From contig JAIUPT010000021.1 in assembly GCA_022315425.1 (NCBI GenBank), positions 744,001-808,000 of the forward strand: a DNA stretch of 64,000 bases, given 5' to 3'. This document shows positions 21,345 through 32,033 of the stretch, piece by piece. Numbering within the stretch: the stretch's first letter is position 1; each line of letters starts with the position of its first letter. Origin of the DNA: Pseudevernia furfuracea. Lineage: Eukaryota; Ascomycota; Lecanoromycetes; Lecanorales; Parmeliaceae. Both the position numbers and the translations under genes were made by a program. The notes beneath the pieces are model-generated. The model had not been told where the DNA came from. It worked only from the letters and a program-made list of their open reading frames with translations, and did no database searches.

Positions 21345-23110
21345 TCCACCATTCTCAAATCAAAAAATCACGAACACATAGCCATGTTTCCCTTTGCTTC
21401 GCATCACCAGACCTCGGATTTTGGACAAGGCTAGAATGCGTGGCTCCAGTCCTCGAAGAGTGCAAAGGCCCAACAACTGCCAGCTTGAACTAGTCTGAGC
21501 ATTACCTGCCTCTACTTAGAGCGCCACAACCTCAAGACAGCAGCCACACTGCTATTATTGGAGTCTTACTCGGTCGCACATCTGCTCACTGCACAGGTCG
21601 TCTTCAGATCAGTTTCTCCATAAAGGCATTGTTCTGCCTAGCGAACCCTTTTTAACGTGGAGGATGACAACTTCATCACGCGTTGGATGTTGGGCCATGA
21701 AAGGAAAATCAAGATTCAGTGGTCATAAGATGCCTGAACTGAGACTACTCTTGGCGAGTACTCAAATTTCCTCTCTCACCGCATGAGATGGACTATCCTA
21801 GAGTCAAGATTGCTCGACGAAAAAGATACATACCACTTCATCGACTATTTACTCGTACACTAGCACTGCTCAGAACAATGTTGGTACTTTCCCCTCTCTA
21901 ATGTTCGCGGTGGTCATTAGATTAACAGGAATCAAAGGGCTGGGGTAGATTCTGCAGATTGGAAGAATCGAGCATTCTTACACCCCATGAGATCAGCCTC
22001 CACACCGGCTGCTGATTTATAAGGAATCTTATTAACGAAGGGGGGTGGAGACTGAAACTTTACAATCTTCATGCCCAATATTACCTTCTAATAACATTTT
22101 TTCACCTTCACTTTCACAACTAGAGCTATATGCGAACTTTTCGCTAACCGTCAAGTGAGATCATAGTACTCTGCAATGATCACACATTGTCGCCTACGAT
22201 GTTTCTCTCTTGCAATTCCTTCAATGACTCAGAAGTCGGCTGCGTGGATATAAATAAGTGAGTCCGCCGCACTGTGCTAAATATCCCTTTTGCTGGTCTT
22301 TCGAACTTTATCGGCTTCCTTTATCTAGAGCGCCACAACTTTGAGATAGCGGCAACCAACAACATTGATGGAGGCGTGTTTGTGATTTCAGGTCGCACAT
22401 CTGCACATCGCTCGGGAATCCTCAGTACGCGGCCCTTGCAGCCTTATTCGTTTTCTTTTCATATTTGGGATATTCCCCAACGTCGCTCTGCATCTTCGAC
22501 GATCGATATCGAATTATATTACGAAGACCTCGAGCTCGACTATAGCTATTCGTCTTACGATATCCCTGATAGATATATTAAAAAATCATTTGTTGATTAT
22601 AATCAGATTATAGTCCTCTTACTCGACTATAAGATTCAATACGTCGATAAAGAAAATTCTGACACGAAAGAATTTAATATATTTATTGGCAATATGATGA
22701 ACGCGACCAGAGTCTCCGAACTAGTCTTTCACTGGTTTCGAATGAAATTCGGTGCGCTTCGGCGCAAAGGTGTTGGCCTTCGGGCTTTAGATAGCTTTCC
22801 GTGGCTGGCCGAAGAACCAATTCCTACTGGATTCATAGGTGAGGATCTTAACACAAGATTTGTGAAGGCGATGAAGGTCGCAACGGCCGTGTCGCAACCA
22901 AAGAGCATGAAGGACACTGTTCCAAAGCTGGATGGTACCGGGGGAGTGCAGCCGCAGCCTACTGTTCCTAGGGCTCCTCGGAGTCACCTGCTTCGGCAAT
23001 TCTTCGCCATCGGCCATGAGTTACACGCTGAATGGTGGGGCATAGATGGAAGGTCAAGATACCGTCCAGCTCTGCTGCCCCAAAGTTTTCTCTCTTTGCA
23101 ACTCCTTTAG
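21345..23110 (+). other. Relic region with duplicated LERHN fragment
   Basis: Two diverged copies of one fragment lie about 0.8 kb apart: around 21515-21610 and 22320-22430. Both read ...LERHN... and share the bases TAGAGCGCCACAAC and GGTCGCACATCTGC. The second is embedded in an open frame (22274-23110, 278 codons) that has mixed AT-rich and normal halves and no recognised domain. I treat the whole as repeat-derived; a real but unfamiliar gene at 22274-23110 is possible. Confidence 0.3.
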
Positions 23111-23999
23111 CCTTACTCGTGAGTGCTTGCTCTGACGCCGCAACGTCGTATGAAAATCAATGCTAACGTGCGTACAGACATACTCATCATCACATCATTC
23201 TTCTTTCTTGGGAGTAAGTAAAATCCCCTTGCGGCGATGTTTTGTTCTTCGCTCAGCTAACACATATGCAGAAATTCTAGCAACAACAACAAGCCAACAA
23301 AAGTAAGTCCAGTCCGCAGTCGCTGCGCAGTCGCAAGCGCACTGCTTTCCTTGTCGCTGCATAGGCGCAATCGCTAACACCTTATAGTGGCTAAACTTCC
23401 ATGTCGTACATGCTTCTGCCGAGGCATTGACACATGCGAATGTGGTGAGTCTCCTTCGTGTGATCGTTCCCGGGCCGGAAAGCGCGGCATTGGTCGCTGT
23501 GTTGAGATCCCCTCTCACCTTCAGGCGGGGGGAAGCCAATTGATACGGCGCCATCGCCGCGACGGATGGTTACGAGCGATGTTTCGCAAGCGAGCGAAGA
23601 TTGGCAAACTCGGAGGAAGCAGATATTGAGATCACGTCTGACAAATCTTGCATGAGATGGGCTCGAACAACATGGCGAAGTAACCCTCGCAGTCTACGCT
23701 CTCGCTAAATTAGGAGGATCCGGTGGTGGTGTATTCACGCCGTTTAGCTAACATCTCTCTTCAACTTCGTCTTTACTACGACAGCGCACGGCTCTACACA
23801 TTTTGCGTTTAAAGTATAATAGCAGTAAGCTATCAGTTCTCTATAACTTCAGCTATCTTTCTTGCTCTTCTGAGTTGCTAACCCTACTCTTAAAACTCAT
23901 TTAATATCATGAATCAACAACTCATATGACAGCAAGATGTCAACAACTCAATATTAATAATGCGCATGATCACTCTAATCATTCTTAAGCACTTCTTTG
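23111..23999. other. Spacer, nothing supported
   Basis: Short frames only. No start, splice pattern or motif that supports a gene. Confidence 0.4.
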
Positions 24000-24804
24000 A
24001 GCGACTCTCGCATCAATAACATCGCTGATCATCGTCGCCGGTGATGCCAACGCGAAGGCCATCGATGACGCCGATGAAGCAGCACAGCACGCAGATGGCT
24101 GGAAGGACGATCCGATTGAGACAATTTTCACGGACTTCTTGATGAAATCGGCCGAAGACATCTACCGCAATGCCAAGGCTATCATGTCACCGGATGATCC
24201 ACGAATGAAGATGATCCAATCAGCTTTGTTCACGTGGTTACTCAAGATTCTTGATTTCCTTCCGCAAGATGATTATACCACGGAGGTCAACGATATCCTT
24301 CGCAAACTCTCAGCATCCACCCCATTTGTCGAGCTCCGTTTCCTAAGAAAGCTCATCGCAAGGAGCGACGCCGCCACGAGCGTGCCGCCGACGAATCCGA
24401 CGAGTCTGCCCCCGAGCCCGAACGCACTGCGGTTGCGCCCGAGATCAAGGCTGAGGTTGAACCAACGGATGATGACGAGGTTCAGATTCTTGGATCGAGA
24501 CCGCGCTACGGTGAGTTAGACTCCTCGTTACGAGTTCGTCGCTAATCTGAGAACAGTCTGGGATGACGTTTTCGAGGAATCGGCACTAATATCTCAGCCA
24601 ACGGTCATCAAACAGCTGTTCCTCGAGCGACTTTAAGCTGACCCATCTGTGCTTCGTCGAATCCAATTCAAATCGCTCCCATGAGAAGGAGAAGCTCGTG
24701 TCCGCCTTCGAGAAGGTGAACAAACAAGCCCGTAACGAAGTCAAGAAACAGAGACGCAATCAGGGCAAATCGAAAGCTTCAGCTACCGATAGCACTCCAT
24801 CCTG
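24000..24804 (+). pseudogene. Unrecognised protein fragment with frame breaks
   Basis: Three linked reading stretches give plausible protein: about 24000-24330 (helical, SAEDIYRNAKAIM... and LLKILDFLPQDD), about 24330-24517 in another frame (basic KKAHRKERRRHER then acidic, with IKAEVEPTDDDEVQ), a splice-like junction GTGAGT...GAACAG to 24558, and a final stretch ending at TGA 24804 (KLVSAFEKVNKQARNEVKKQRRN). The frame changes could be missed introns or real damage. It directly abuts the Ty3-type reverse transcriptase fragment, so it may be the preceding ORF of that element, but no Gag motif is recognisable. Confidence 0.35.
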
Positions 24805-25412
24805 AGGATCGCCACTACTTTGCCTTCACCATATCAGGCATTGGCCAGCTACAGCCGACTCGCATGCAGCAAGGTTCTAAATCAGCAGGGTTTACCATGA
24901 CAGAGCTGGGATACCGTGCTTTCGGGGCGTTGCCACCTCCACACAATGAGCCGTCGTTTTTACATTCTGCCAGCCACGAACACTTACCTGTATTAACCTT
25001 CTGCACGGACGACCTGTTCGGAGGCTTTCGCAACTTCCAGGAGCAGTATGATTTCTTACGCCAGCACTTCCTGCCAAGGGTTGAGTGGGCCCGTCTCAGG
25101 CTATCATTCAAAAAGCTTCAACTGTTTGCTGAAAGTATCAAGGCCCTTGGTGTCACGCACCATGTGGGAGGCTTGGTCACTATACTTGAGGATCGGATCA
25201 AGAAGGTTGCCACATGGCCTGCCCCTTCAGATCAGTCTGGAGTGCGTGCCTTCCTTGGGGTCGTGGGCATCACACGCCGTTGGGTGAAGAATTTTGCGGA
25301 GATTGCCAGGCCACTTACCAGGCTCACGGGTAAGGTGGACTGGAAATGGGCATTGCCAGAACAGTTGTCCTTTGAGATCTTGAGGATCAAGTGTGCCACG
25401 AGCTGCTTCTGA
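24783..25412 (+). pseudogene. Ty3/gypsy reverse transcriptase fragment
   Basis: One open frame encodes the middle and end of a fungal Ty3-type reverse transcriptase: HPEDRHYFAF, LQPTRMQQGSKSAGF (the palm/template-grip region), TFCTDDLFGG at the position of the Y-x-DD active-site box, then the thumb/connection (WARLRLSFKKL, GVRAFLGVVGITRRWV, ARPLTRLTGK) and the entry to RNase H (VDWKWALPEQ), where it stops. The N-terminal part of RT, protease, most of RNase H and integrase are absent, so it is a truncated element. Composition is normal and there are no internal stops, unlike the decayed elements at both window ends. Confidence 0.75.
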
Positions 25413-25514
25413 TAACAATTTCGACATCGAGGTCTTTGATGCGCCGTTTTTTGATTTTCGCGCCCGCTCTTCTTCAGCGCCTACGGTGAAGTCGAAGTCA
25501 GAGAGTGAGAAGAA

Positions 25515-26193
25515 GAAGGTGGAATTCCTCTCGAAGCCATCTCACAAGTCTACGACCGCGTGTGGCTTAATTCTATTTCATCAAATAGCATTTTTGCTGC
25601 GCATGACCCGTCTTGGTTCCTCGAACTCTGCGACGACAAAGATAAGATGTGAGTCTCAGATCGAAAGCAAGACGCGCTCGAGTTCGTGAAGTTTCTGCTT
25701 GATTAGATCGGTCAGATTCAACCCCTTTTCGTTTTCGAGAAGACCTTTATTCGACAGTGTGTTAAAAAGGATTGTCTTGATCCTCCAACGTACCGCGAAG
25801 AAGACGTGACTCTTCGCCTAAGTCATCAGAAGTCTGACTTTGGTCTCGAGTTGATTGAGATGCTCTATAGTTATGGGTTCGATGACCGACAATGCTCTAA
25901 GTGTCATGAATACTCGATATAATGAAACTTGTCGAAGCAGCCTGATGTCTTACTATTTCAGCTATCACGATTTAATAAAGACTTTACGAGAAATGATTTC
26001 ATGATCTCCTTTTCGAGACATCTAACGTGTCTCTATATTTCGAACGCGTATCGACTCGTAACTGTTATATTTTACTACGGTGATATCATTAATAATTACT
26101 ATAAGACATTTGTCTATCTCGATTTTACGTGATATAAGTTCGATAATAGACTTATCAAAACTGTGAGCTTTGACGAAATTGTTTATATAAGTT
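25515..26193 (+). pseudogene. Decayed ubiquitin-specific protease (peptidase C19) domain
   Basis: A single reading frame with in-frame stops at 25650, 25704, 25920, 25923 and 26130 reads as a USP catalytic domain: RKQDALEFVKFLLD (the QDA-EF box), the C-x-x-C strand QCSKCHEYSI, then KQPDVLLFQLSRFNKDF (the P-vL-lqL-RF box) and GDIINNYYKTFVYL where the catalytic G-H-Y would be. The stops at LLD(*)IG and T(*)YKF sit where tryptophan is expected. The upstream catalytic-cysteine box is not found, so the 5' end is truncated. The His of the active site is changed (NYY), so the gene is dead. It may have been carried by a mobile element. Confidence 0.6.
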
Positions 26194-26253
26194 AATAGCT
26201 TTTTAGTATATAAATAACTACTTACAAACACAAAGGACAATCATGTTTACGCT

Positions 26254-26649
26254 TTGTTCTATAAAAAGATAATCAACGAGACTTCATTTATAACGAACAA
26301 TTCCAATCAGTTGATCTTTCAGAAAGACTACGCGAACTACAACGATGGCATTGCTGAAGATCATGACAATCAGGTTGATCTTTACGAGTTTGATGAGGAT
26401 ATGGTCAATTCAGAATCAGTCTTTGACGACATGGAGAGTAACGCTGCAGACCTTGACAATCAGGTTGATCTTCACGAGTTTGACGAGGATATGGCCAATT
26501 CAGAACCAGTCTCCGACGACAAGATTGGCAGCAAACCGTGTGCTCCGCCTCTGGGTGCGACAATCTCGGGGTGTGCGTTGGCACTAGGGGCCGGCGCACC
26601 CTCAGTACTGTTCCTTGACGACGTTGAAACGTTATGTCAAGGTTTTTGA
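26254..26649 (+). other. Acidic frame with internal duplication
   Basis: A 131-codon open frame without a clear start whose middle carries two copies of a 66-bp unit (26365-26430 and 26455-26520), each reading DNQVDL-EFDEDM-NSE. It follows the decayed protease and may be its former linker or tail in another frame. No domain is recognised. Confidence 0.3.
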
Positions 26650-27561
26650 TTCCGTGTTGACGGCGCATCAGCGCGTCCAGGGCCGGCTTGGCGGCCATAA
26701 AAAGCCGGACCTGTTTTGGATGAGCGCGACAATTGCCCATCCTTGGCATAAAAACAAGCAAGAAAGCCTGAACCATACAAGAGATGCTCTGAGCGAGAGT
26801 TTTTCGAAGATCATCTCGAATTTTTCGAAGGGTACCTTGTCGAACGACTATGGAACAAGGATCTTGATCTGGAGACAGTAAGTTCGATATTTTCGATTCT
26901 CGGGGCGTTGAGAGAAAAGGGGAAGGAGAAGAGGACGAAGAAGAAGGAGGATGACGAGAACAGGAGGAGCAGGAAGAGGGCAGATGAGGAGGATGCGAGG
27001 AGAAGGAAGAAGGTGAAGAGAATGATAGTGAAGAGAGTGAATGCTGCTCTAAAGCAGTTCGAAGATGTGTTAACCATGATCCGGTACGTACATCAAGAAA
27101 ATGATAGCTGAAGCGTCTGCTGATTTCAATTCAAGGTCTTGTCGGTTTGGGAGGTTCGGCACCTCGCAAATTCTCTTCTCCGGCGCCGCGTTTATCGCGA
27201 GCGCATCGTGCGACGCGGGTGGGTGGCGGGTCACTCACAGTTTATTAGCGGCTCGTTCTTCGCCGCTTGTGTTAAGATCTTCGACGCGAAGCTGACTCGT
27301 AACGAGCGAGTTCGCGACCGTCTGGGGGGTAAGAAGAAGCCCGATGGGCTGACGGTTCAATTGAATCAGGCCAAATCGCTTAGGCGAATTGGCGATGCCC
27401 TCGAGGGCATATACGACGTCTTGCGGTTAAGGGTATATTTTTCTTACGTTCAGCAGACGTTTCAGGCACGTGATAGTCGCGCTAACTTTTCGCTAGGCGG
27501 GTCTACCGCCCATGAATCCGAAGGAGCCCCGTGCTCCCGACGATTCTCCCCCGTCGTTTGA
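26615..27561 (+). pseudogene. Charged coiled-coil-type protein fragment(s), unrecognised
   Basis: Two related pieces. At 26640-26730 a frame reads YVKVFDSVLTAHQRVQGRLG followed by GHKKPD. From 26752 another frame runs FFEDHLEFFEGYLVERLW, a K/E/R-rich stretch and LKQFEDVLTMIRY, then a small phase-0 intron-like gap (GTACATC...TTCAAG, ending about 27133) joins it to VLSVWEVRHLANSLLRR and CVKIFDAKLTRNERVRDRLG followed by GKKKPD, ending at 27561. The K-IFD-x-L...RLGG-KKPD motif is therefore present twice. No start codon fits, and the family is unknown. Aspartate/serine-rich sequence follows to about 27650 in another frame. Confidence 0.3.
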
Positions 27562-28781
27562 CGACGACAGCAACGACAGCAGCAGCGACGACAGCAGCAA
27601 CGGCGAAGGTGACGACGGTGACGACGAGGAGGACGAGAGCAATGAGGAGGATTGGGGAAGATGAGGGTGAGGCGGTGGCGGAAGATGAGGATGAGGATGA
27701 GGAGATGGCGGAGTAACCTGGCTTCGCGCCGGCACCTTTGGTGCGCCTGGCCTTCGGGTCAGGTATGATGGGTGTACTCTGCGCTGTTTTGTGTGATTGC
27801 CTTCTGTGCCTCTGGCACACATTTTTTAGTGGATGGAGCAAGTAGCGAGGGGATGGGGAATATTTATCGTATTTTGGTTCTATCATGCGCCCGAACAAAA
27901 GAGTGTGATGAACGAGGGCGGCCTTGTAAACGTGTACCTCATGGTTTGGGGGCCCCTCCACTTTGCACGGTTGACGTAGGTACCAACGGATGACCAGTAG
28001 TGCGGTCTTAATTTTTCGAGGGGAGTTCGAATTGGCTTTGTCCTCGGGCCTCGAAGCGTCGGACCTATTATTCTACTCGGACTTCAGTGACATGGAGCCG
28101 GCGAAACTCAAGAAAGACCTTCTGAAGAGATGAGGCTCTCACGTGAACCATAGTATGCTAAACCAAAGAGCAGAAAATGCCTTTTCCTTACCCCAGAGCT
28201 AGTGTAGGAATATCTGCCATTGCCAGCCGTGTGTCGGGCTTGTTTGTAGGTGGGCTGGACTAATCGTAGCGGCAAGCAACACCGAGCAATGTTTTCACGC
28301 ATGGACGAAAACATGCTGTTCATACGGTATGCTGTTCATACGGTAGGCAATTTAGGCACTATCCCTTTTCTCTGGTGTCCGTTGAAGAGCGCATGCACTA
28401 GATACGGACCCTCCTCTTTGTCTAGTTCTGAAAACATCTCCCTCCTAATCCTCTGGCAGTCCTAGGAGAGTTTCGTGGATTTTGTTTCTGCGTACCCGTG
28501 GTCGATATCCATGACGACAATGCTCTCGGAGCCAAAGGATCCCTTTCTCCGCAACCGTACATCTGATCTGATATATGAATGGGACGTTTCACGCTCGATT
28601 CGTTATGACCGTCGAGCGTCTCTAAGGCGAAATATCCGATAACGATCACAATCATATCAAAAGCGTACGAGTCTCCTCCTGAAAACGACAATCGTATCCA
28701 GGTCACTTGCCAGTTGTACTGCCAGCATGTTTTTTACCGGTATATATAACAGTATAATCTCCTCCTCCTCTCTCCATGCCC
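27562..28781. other. Spacer with GA/GAC-rich tract
   Basis: 27560-27715 is rich in GAC, AGC and GAG triplets and would read as an Asp/Ser/Glu-rich tail in one frame. The remainder up to the thiolase gene shows no supported gene. Confidence 0.4.
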
Positions 28782-30141
28782 TCAGACCTTTTCAATTCTC
28801 TGCACAACCATAGCCGTCGCCGCTCCGCCTCCATTGCAGATAGCAGCAACGCCATACTCACCCACCTGCAACTGATGCAACAGCGTCGTTAATATTCTGC
28901 TCCCCGAACTTCCCAAAGCGTGTCCTAGACTTATGGCACCACCAAGCATATTTACATTCCCACCATCCAGCCCCAGAATCTTCTGATTCGCTTTGATAAC
29001 GGCCGCAAACGCTTCATTGAATTCCCAAATCGACACCTGGTCTTTCGAGATGCCTGCTCTTTCCAACGCGATCGGCACAGCTTTTGCGGGCGCGACGGGG
29101 AAATCGACAGGGTCGACAGCTGCATCAGCGGAAGAAACGATGCGGGCGAGGACACGACTGCCGGAGCCGTATTTAGCTGCAATATCTTTGCTGCCCAAGA
29201 CTAGCGCCGAGGCACCATCATTGAAAGTTGACGAATTCGCGGCTGTGACTGTTCCGCCATCTTTCACAAATGCGGGCTTGAGCGTGGGCACCTTCTCTTC
29301 CCTCAGAGTATCATAGCCCTCATCTCTCTCTATGACTATCTCCCCTTTCTTGCCTTTTATTGTAACAGGCGCAATCTCCTCAGCAAACCTACCCTCCTTC
29401 CACGCTTTCTGCGCACGATGGAAACTTTGAATCGCATACTCATCCTGCTCTTGTCTAGAAACTTTGTGTTTCTTGGCAGTTTCCTCAGCGCAAACGCCCA
29501 TGTGGAATTGATTGTAAACATCCCACAGCCCATCCTTAATCAGTCCGTCCTCCATACTTATAGTCCCGAAGGGCGGGTGCTGATTTGCCCTGGGCATATA
29601 ATAAGGTACACGACTCATATTCTCCATTCCTCCAGCAATTTGTGCTTCCGCCAGACCCAGTTGTATATTCTGTGCGGCAAATACCACGGCTTTCAATCCC
29701 GAGGCACATACTTTGTTGATGGTGACTGCATCCACGGTAGGAGAGAGGCCAGCGAGCATGGAGGCTTGCCGAGCAGGTGACTGTCCGACGGAGGCTTGGA
29801 GAACATTGCCCATGTAGACATCGGTTACTGTGGATGCGGGAACGCCGGACTTTTTCAAGGCGGACGTAATGGCTGTTGCGCCGAGCTGGGGAGCGGGGAC
29901 TGGGGTAAAAGAGCCGTTGAACTGATCTGAATTAGTAGAAGGGCGCGAATGAATAAAGGTAGAGTAATACTTTGCCGGTGGGAGTCCGGGCGGCGCTGAG
30001 GATGTAGGCATCTCGGATCTCGCCCCTCGGAGCAGGAGCGGTGGATAGATGCCGTCTGACTTGAGCGACGCGTTGAATGGGGGAATGTGCTGCTATTTGG
30101 GGCAGCAAGCGCTGCGACGTCCTTGGTAATGTAGAAGACAT
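28782..30141 (-). CDS. ERG10: Acetyl-CoA acetyltransferase (thiolase II), mitochondrial
   Basis: Condenses two acetyl-CoA to acetoacetyl-CoA, or the reverse in ketone-body, leucine and fatty-acid breakdown. Start ATG at 30141; exon 1 30141-29971, a 49-nt intron 29970-29922 (GTATTA...ATCAG), exon 2 29921-28782; 436 residues, normal for the family. The splice restores ARTPTGK-FNGSF, the thiolase opening motif. Catalytic residues are visible: acyl-accepting Cys129 (NKVCASG), the NEAFA motif, His391 (LGHALG) and Cys419 (CNGGG). The first 35 residues are rich in Arg, Ser and Gln without acidic residues, which suggests a mitochondrial presequence, and there is no peroxisomal C-terminal signal. The next gene upstream on the same strand, 262 bp away, is a carnitine carrier, which fits a mitochondrial role. 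Confidence 0.92.
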
Positions 30142-30402
30142 GTCTGAATGATGAAGGAAGGATGCGATGTTCGGTCTCTTGCATGAGACCAAATTGTACC
30201 GAGGCTAGAAATTATCTCCGCCAAAAGCCGGTAAACGTTCAGTTTTCGTTGTCCACAGATGGCGACTCAATCTTTGAGGTAGTAGAACCCTATAATTATT
30301 TTACAGAGGATATAGTCTAGACCTGTCTGAGCTTATGCACATGCTTCCAAAGCCACCTTCCTAAGCATGCAAAGCTCATTCCCCGTGCGCCCTAATTGCT
30401 CT

Positions 30403-31554
30403 CTACCCAAACGCATTGTTCATAGCCTTATGCGCCAACTCCACCCCCAGAAACGTAACAGCATTCGCCGGCACAGCTCTCGCCATCGCAGGCCCCATAC
30501 CCGGGAAGAACGCCTTGAAACCCCCATTGGCATAGAGTCCTCTAATCGTACCACCAATAGTCGGCCGTCCCTCAGCGCTTTGTAGTCGACTCTTGATCGT
30601 ATCAATCGGAAAGACAGGTACCCACATAGCCACACCCGCTGCCCCACCCGCAGTCATTACAGCCGTTAAGCTCAAATCCCCTGATGGATTCCCATCTGCA
30701 TCTTTCGGTGACATCTTTCTCTTCACATATTCATAACTCGCGAAGTATGTGGCACTTCCTGGCCCATCTCTTGCGAGCGTCATTGCAGAGCCACGGTAGA
30801 CAGACCGTATGCCGCCTTCTTTGTAGAGTTGACGCACGACGTCCATGCCGCCTGAGTAACGGGGCTTTTCGCCTGGCGCGAGTTGTTTCTGGCCTTGAAT
30901 TTGGAGGAGGACTTTTACGCGTTCGAAGGGAGCGGTTATGATGGTCATAGGGATGGCGGAGAAGAAACCGGCAGCGGAGGTTTGGGCGATTGTGAAGTGG
31001 GCCTCGGAGTTTGTTTGGGGGGAGAATGCTCGGACGAGCTTTTGGCCGACATCATAGCCCTAGGTATAGATTCAGTGGGTGTTTGGAGGCGGAAGGTGGG
31101 GGACGCGTACCCAAAAGCTGACAGCGACTGAAAGAGAACATTGTCAGTCTTGGGACAATGAGGTGGAATCGTTGGAATTCTCTCACACATTGGTGTCACG
31201 CCTACTAGCGGTGCTGATACACCTGCATAGAGCCCCTGAAATTCACTCCCATCAGCACAATAATCCACTTCCTCGCAAGTGCCCAATGCCTACCTTCCGT
31301 AAACCTTCCCGAGCAACTGTCTTCCTCACAACATCAAGAGCCCCAGAATAAACTCCTTTCTCCGCCGTCTGCATCCGTACCTTCACCAAATCGAAGGGAT
31401 GTCCCACTATGACGGCACATACTCCACCAACACCACCTGCGATGAGGGAGCGGAAACTAGAGAGCGTTTGTTTTGAAGCTTCGACGACTTCGGTTTTGAC
31501 TTCCTCTGCTGAAGGTACTGAAGGGCCGGTTGATGACGACGAAGAGGATGGCAT
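30403..31554 (-). CDS. CRC1: Mitochondrial carnitine/acylcarnitine carrier
   Basis: Inner-membrane carrier exchanging acylcarnitine for carnitine, needed to bring activated acyl or acetyl groups into mitochondria. Four exons: 31554-31294, 31235-31187, 31127-31111 (only 17 nt) and 31059-30403; phases agree and give 327 residues. The three carrier signatures are present: HPFDLVKVRMQ (about residues 52-62), APFERVKVLLQ, whose Ala-Pro-Phe-Glu-Arg form marks carnitine carriers, and FPIDTIKSRLQ. The splices restore GVTPMFAVSFWGYDVGQKLV, a conserved block of this subfamily. The serine-rich N-terminus is a short matrix-side or intermembrane extension. Same strand as, and immediately before, the acetoacetyl-CoA thiolase gene. 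Confidence 0.92.
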
Positions 31555-32033
31555 TTCTGGCGCAAAGAGGAGAGAATAGACAAAAATGTGGAGAGAAAGA
31601 AGAGTAATGAAAGCTTGTTGTTGTGGGATGGGATTGTGGAATTGGGTTCGAGGAGCCTTCGGACCGACAGCCGAGGCACGATCTTGCCAAGCCTGCCTTT
31701 TCTCCGGGGGCTTCCTCCCCCGCTCAACTCCACCGCTGATGACAACCTTCGTGCGCCCTGGCAGAAAATGGCGTTAAAAAGAAGCAGCAGGTATGGCAAT
31801 TGTGAACATAGCCTTGTGAACATAGCCGTGAGGCGTTGAAGACGGCATGCATTATCACCAATACATCAGTCACGCTCAAGGGCTCAAGATGCTCTATGTC
31901 ATTGTAAACGATTGCTCTGCTGCGTTCTTCTGAATAATAATATTAAGGGTAGAGATCGGAGAGCAGAATTAACAGCTAAGTATTCCTTCTTCAGTGCTGC
32001 ATCACCGCGTCGGCGATCGATTTTCCACAAAGT
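31555..32033. other. Intergenic, no supported gene
   Basis: Upstream region of the carnitine carrier gene and 3' flank of the next minus-strand frame. Nothing coding is supported. Confidence 0.45.
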
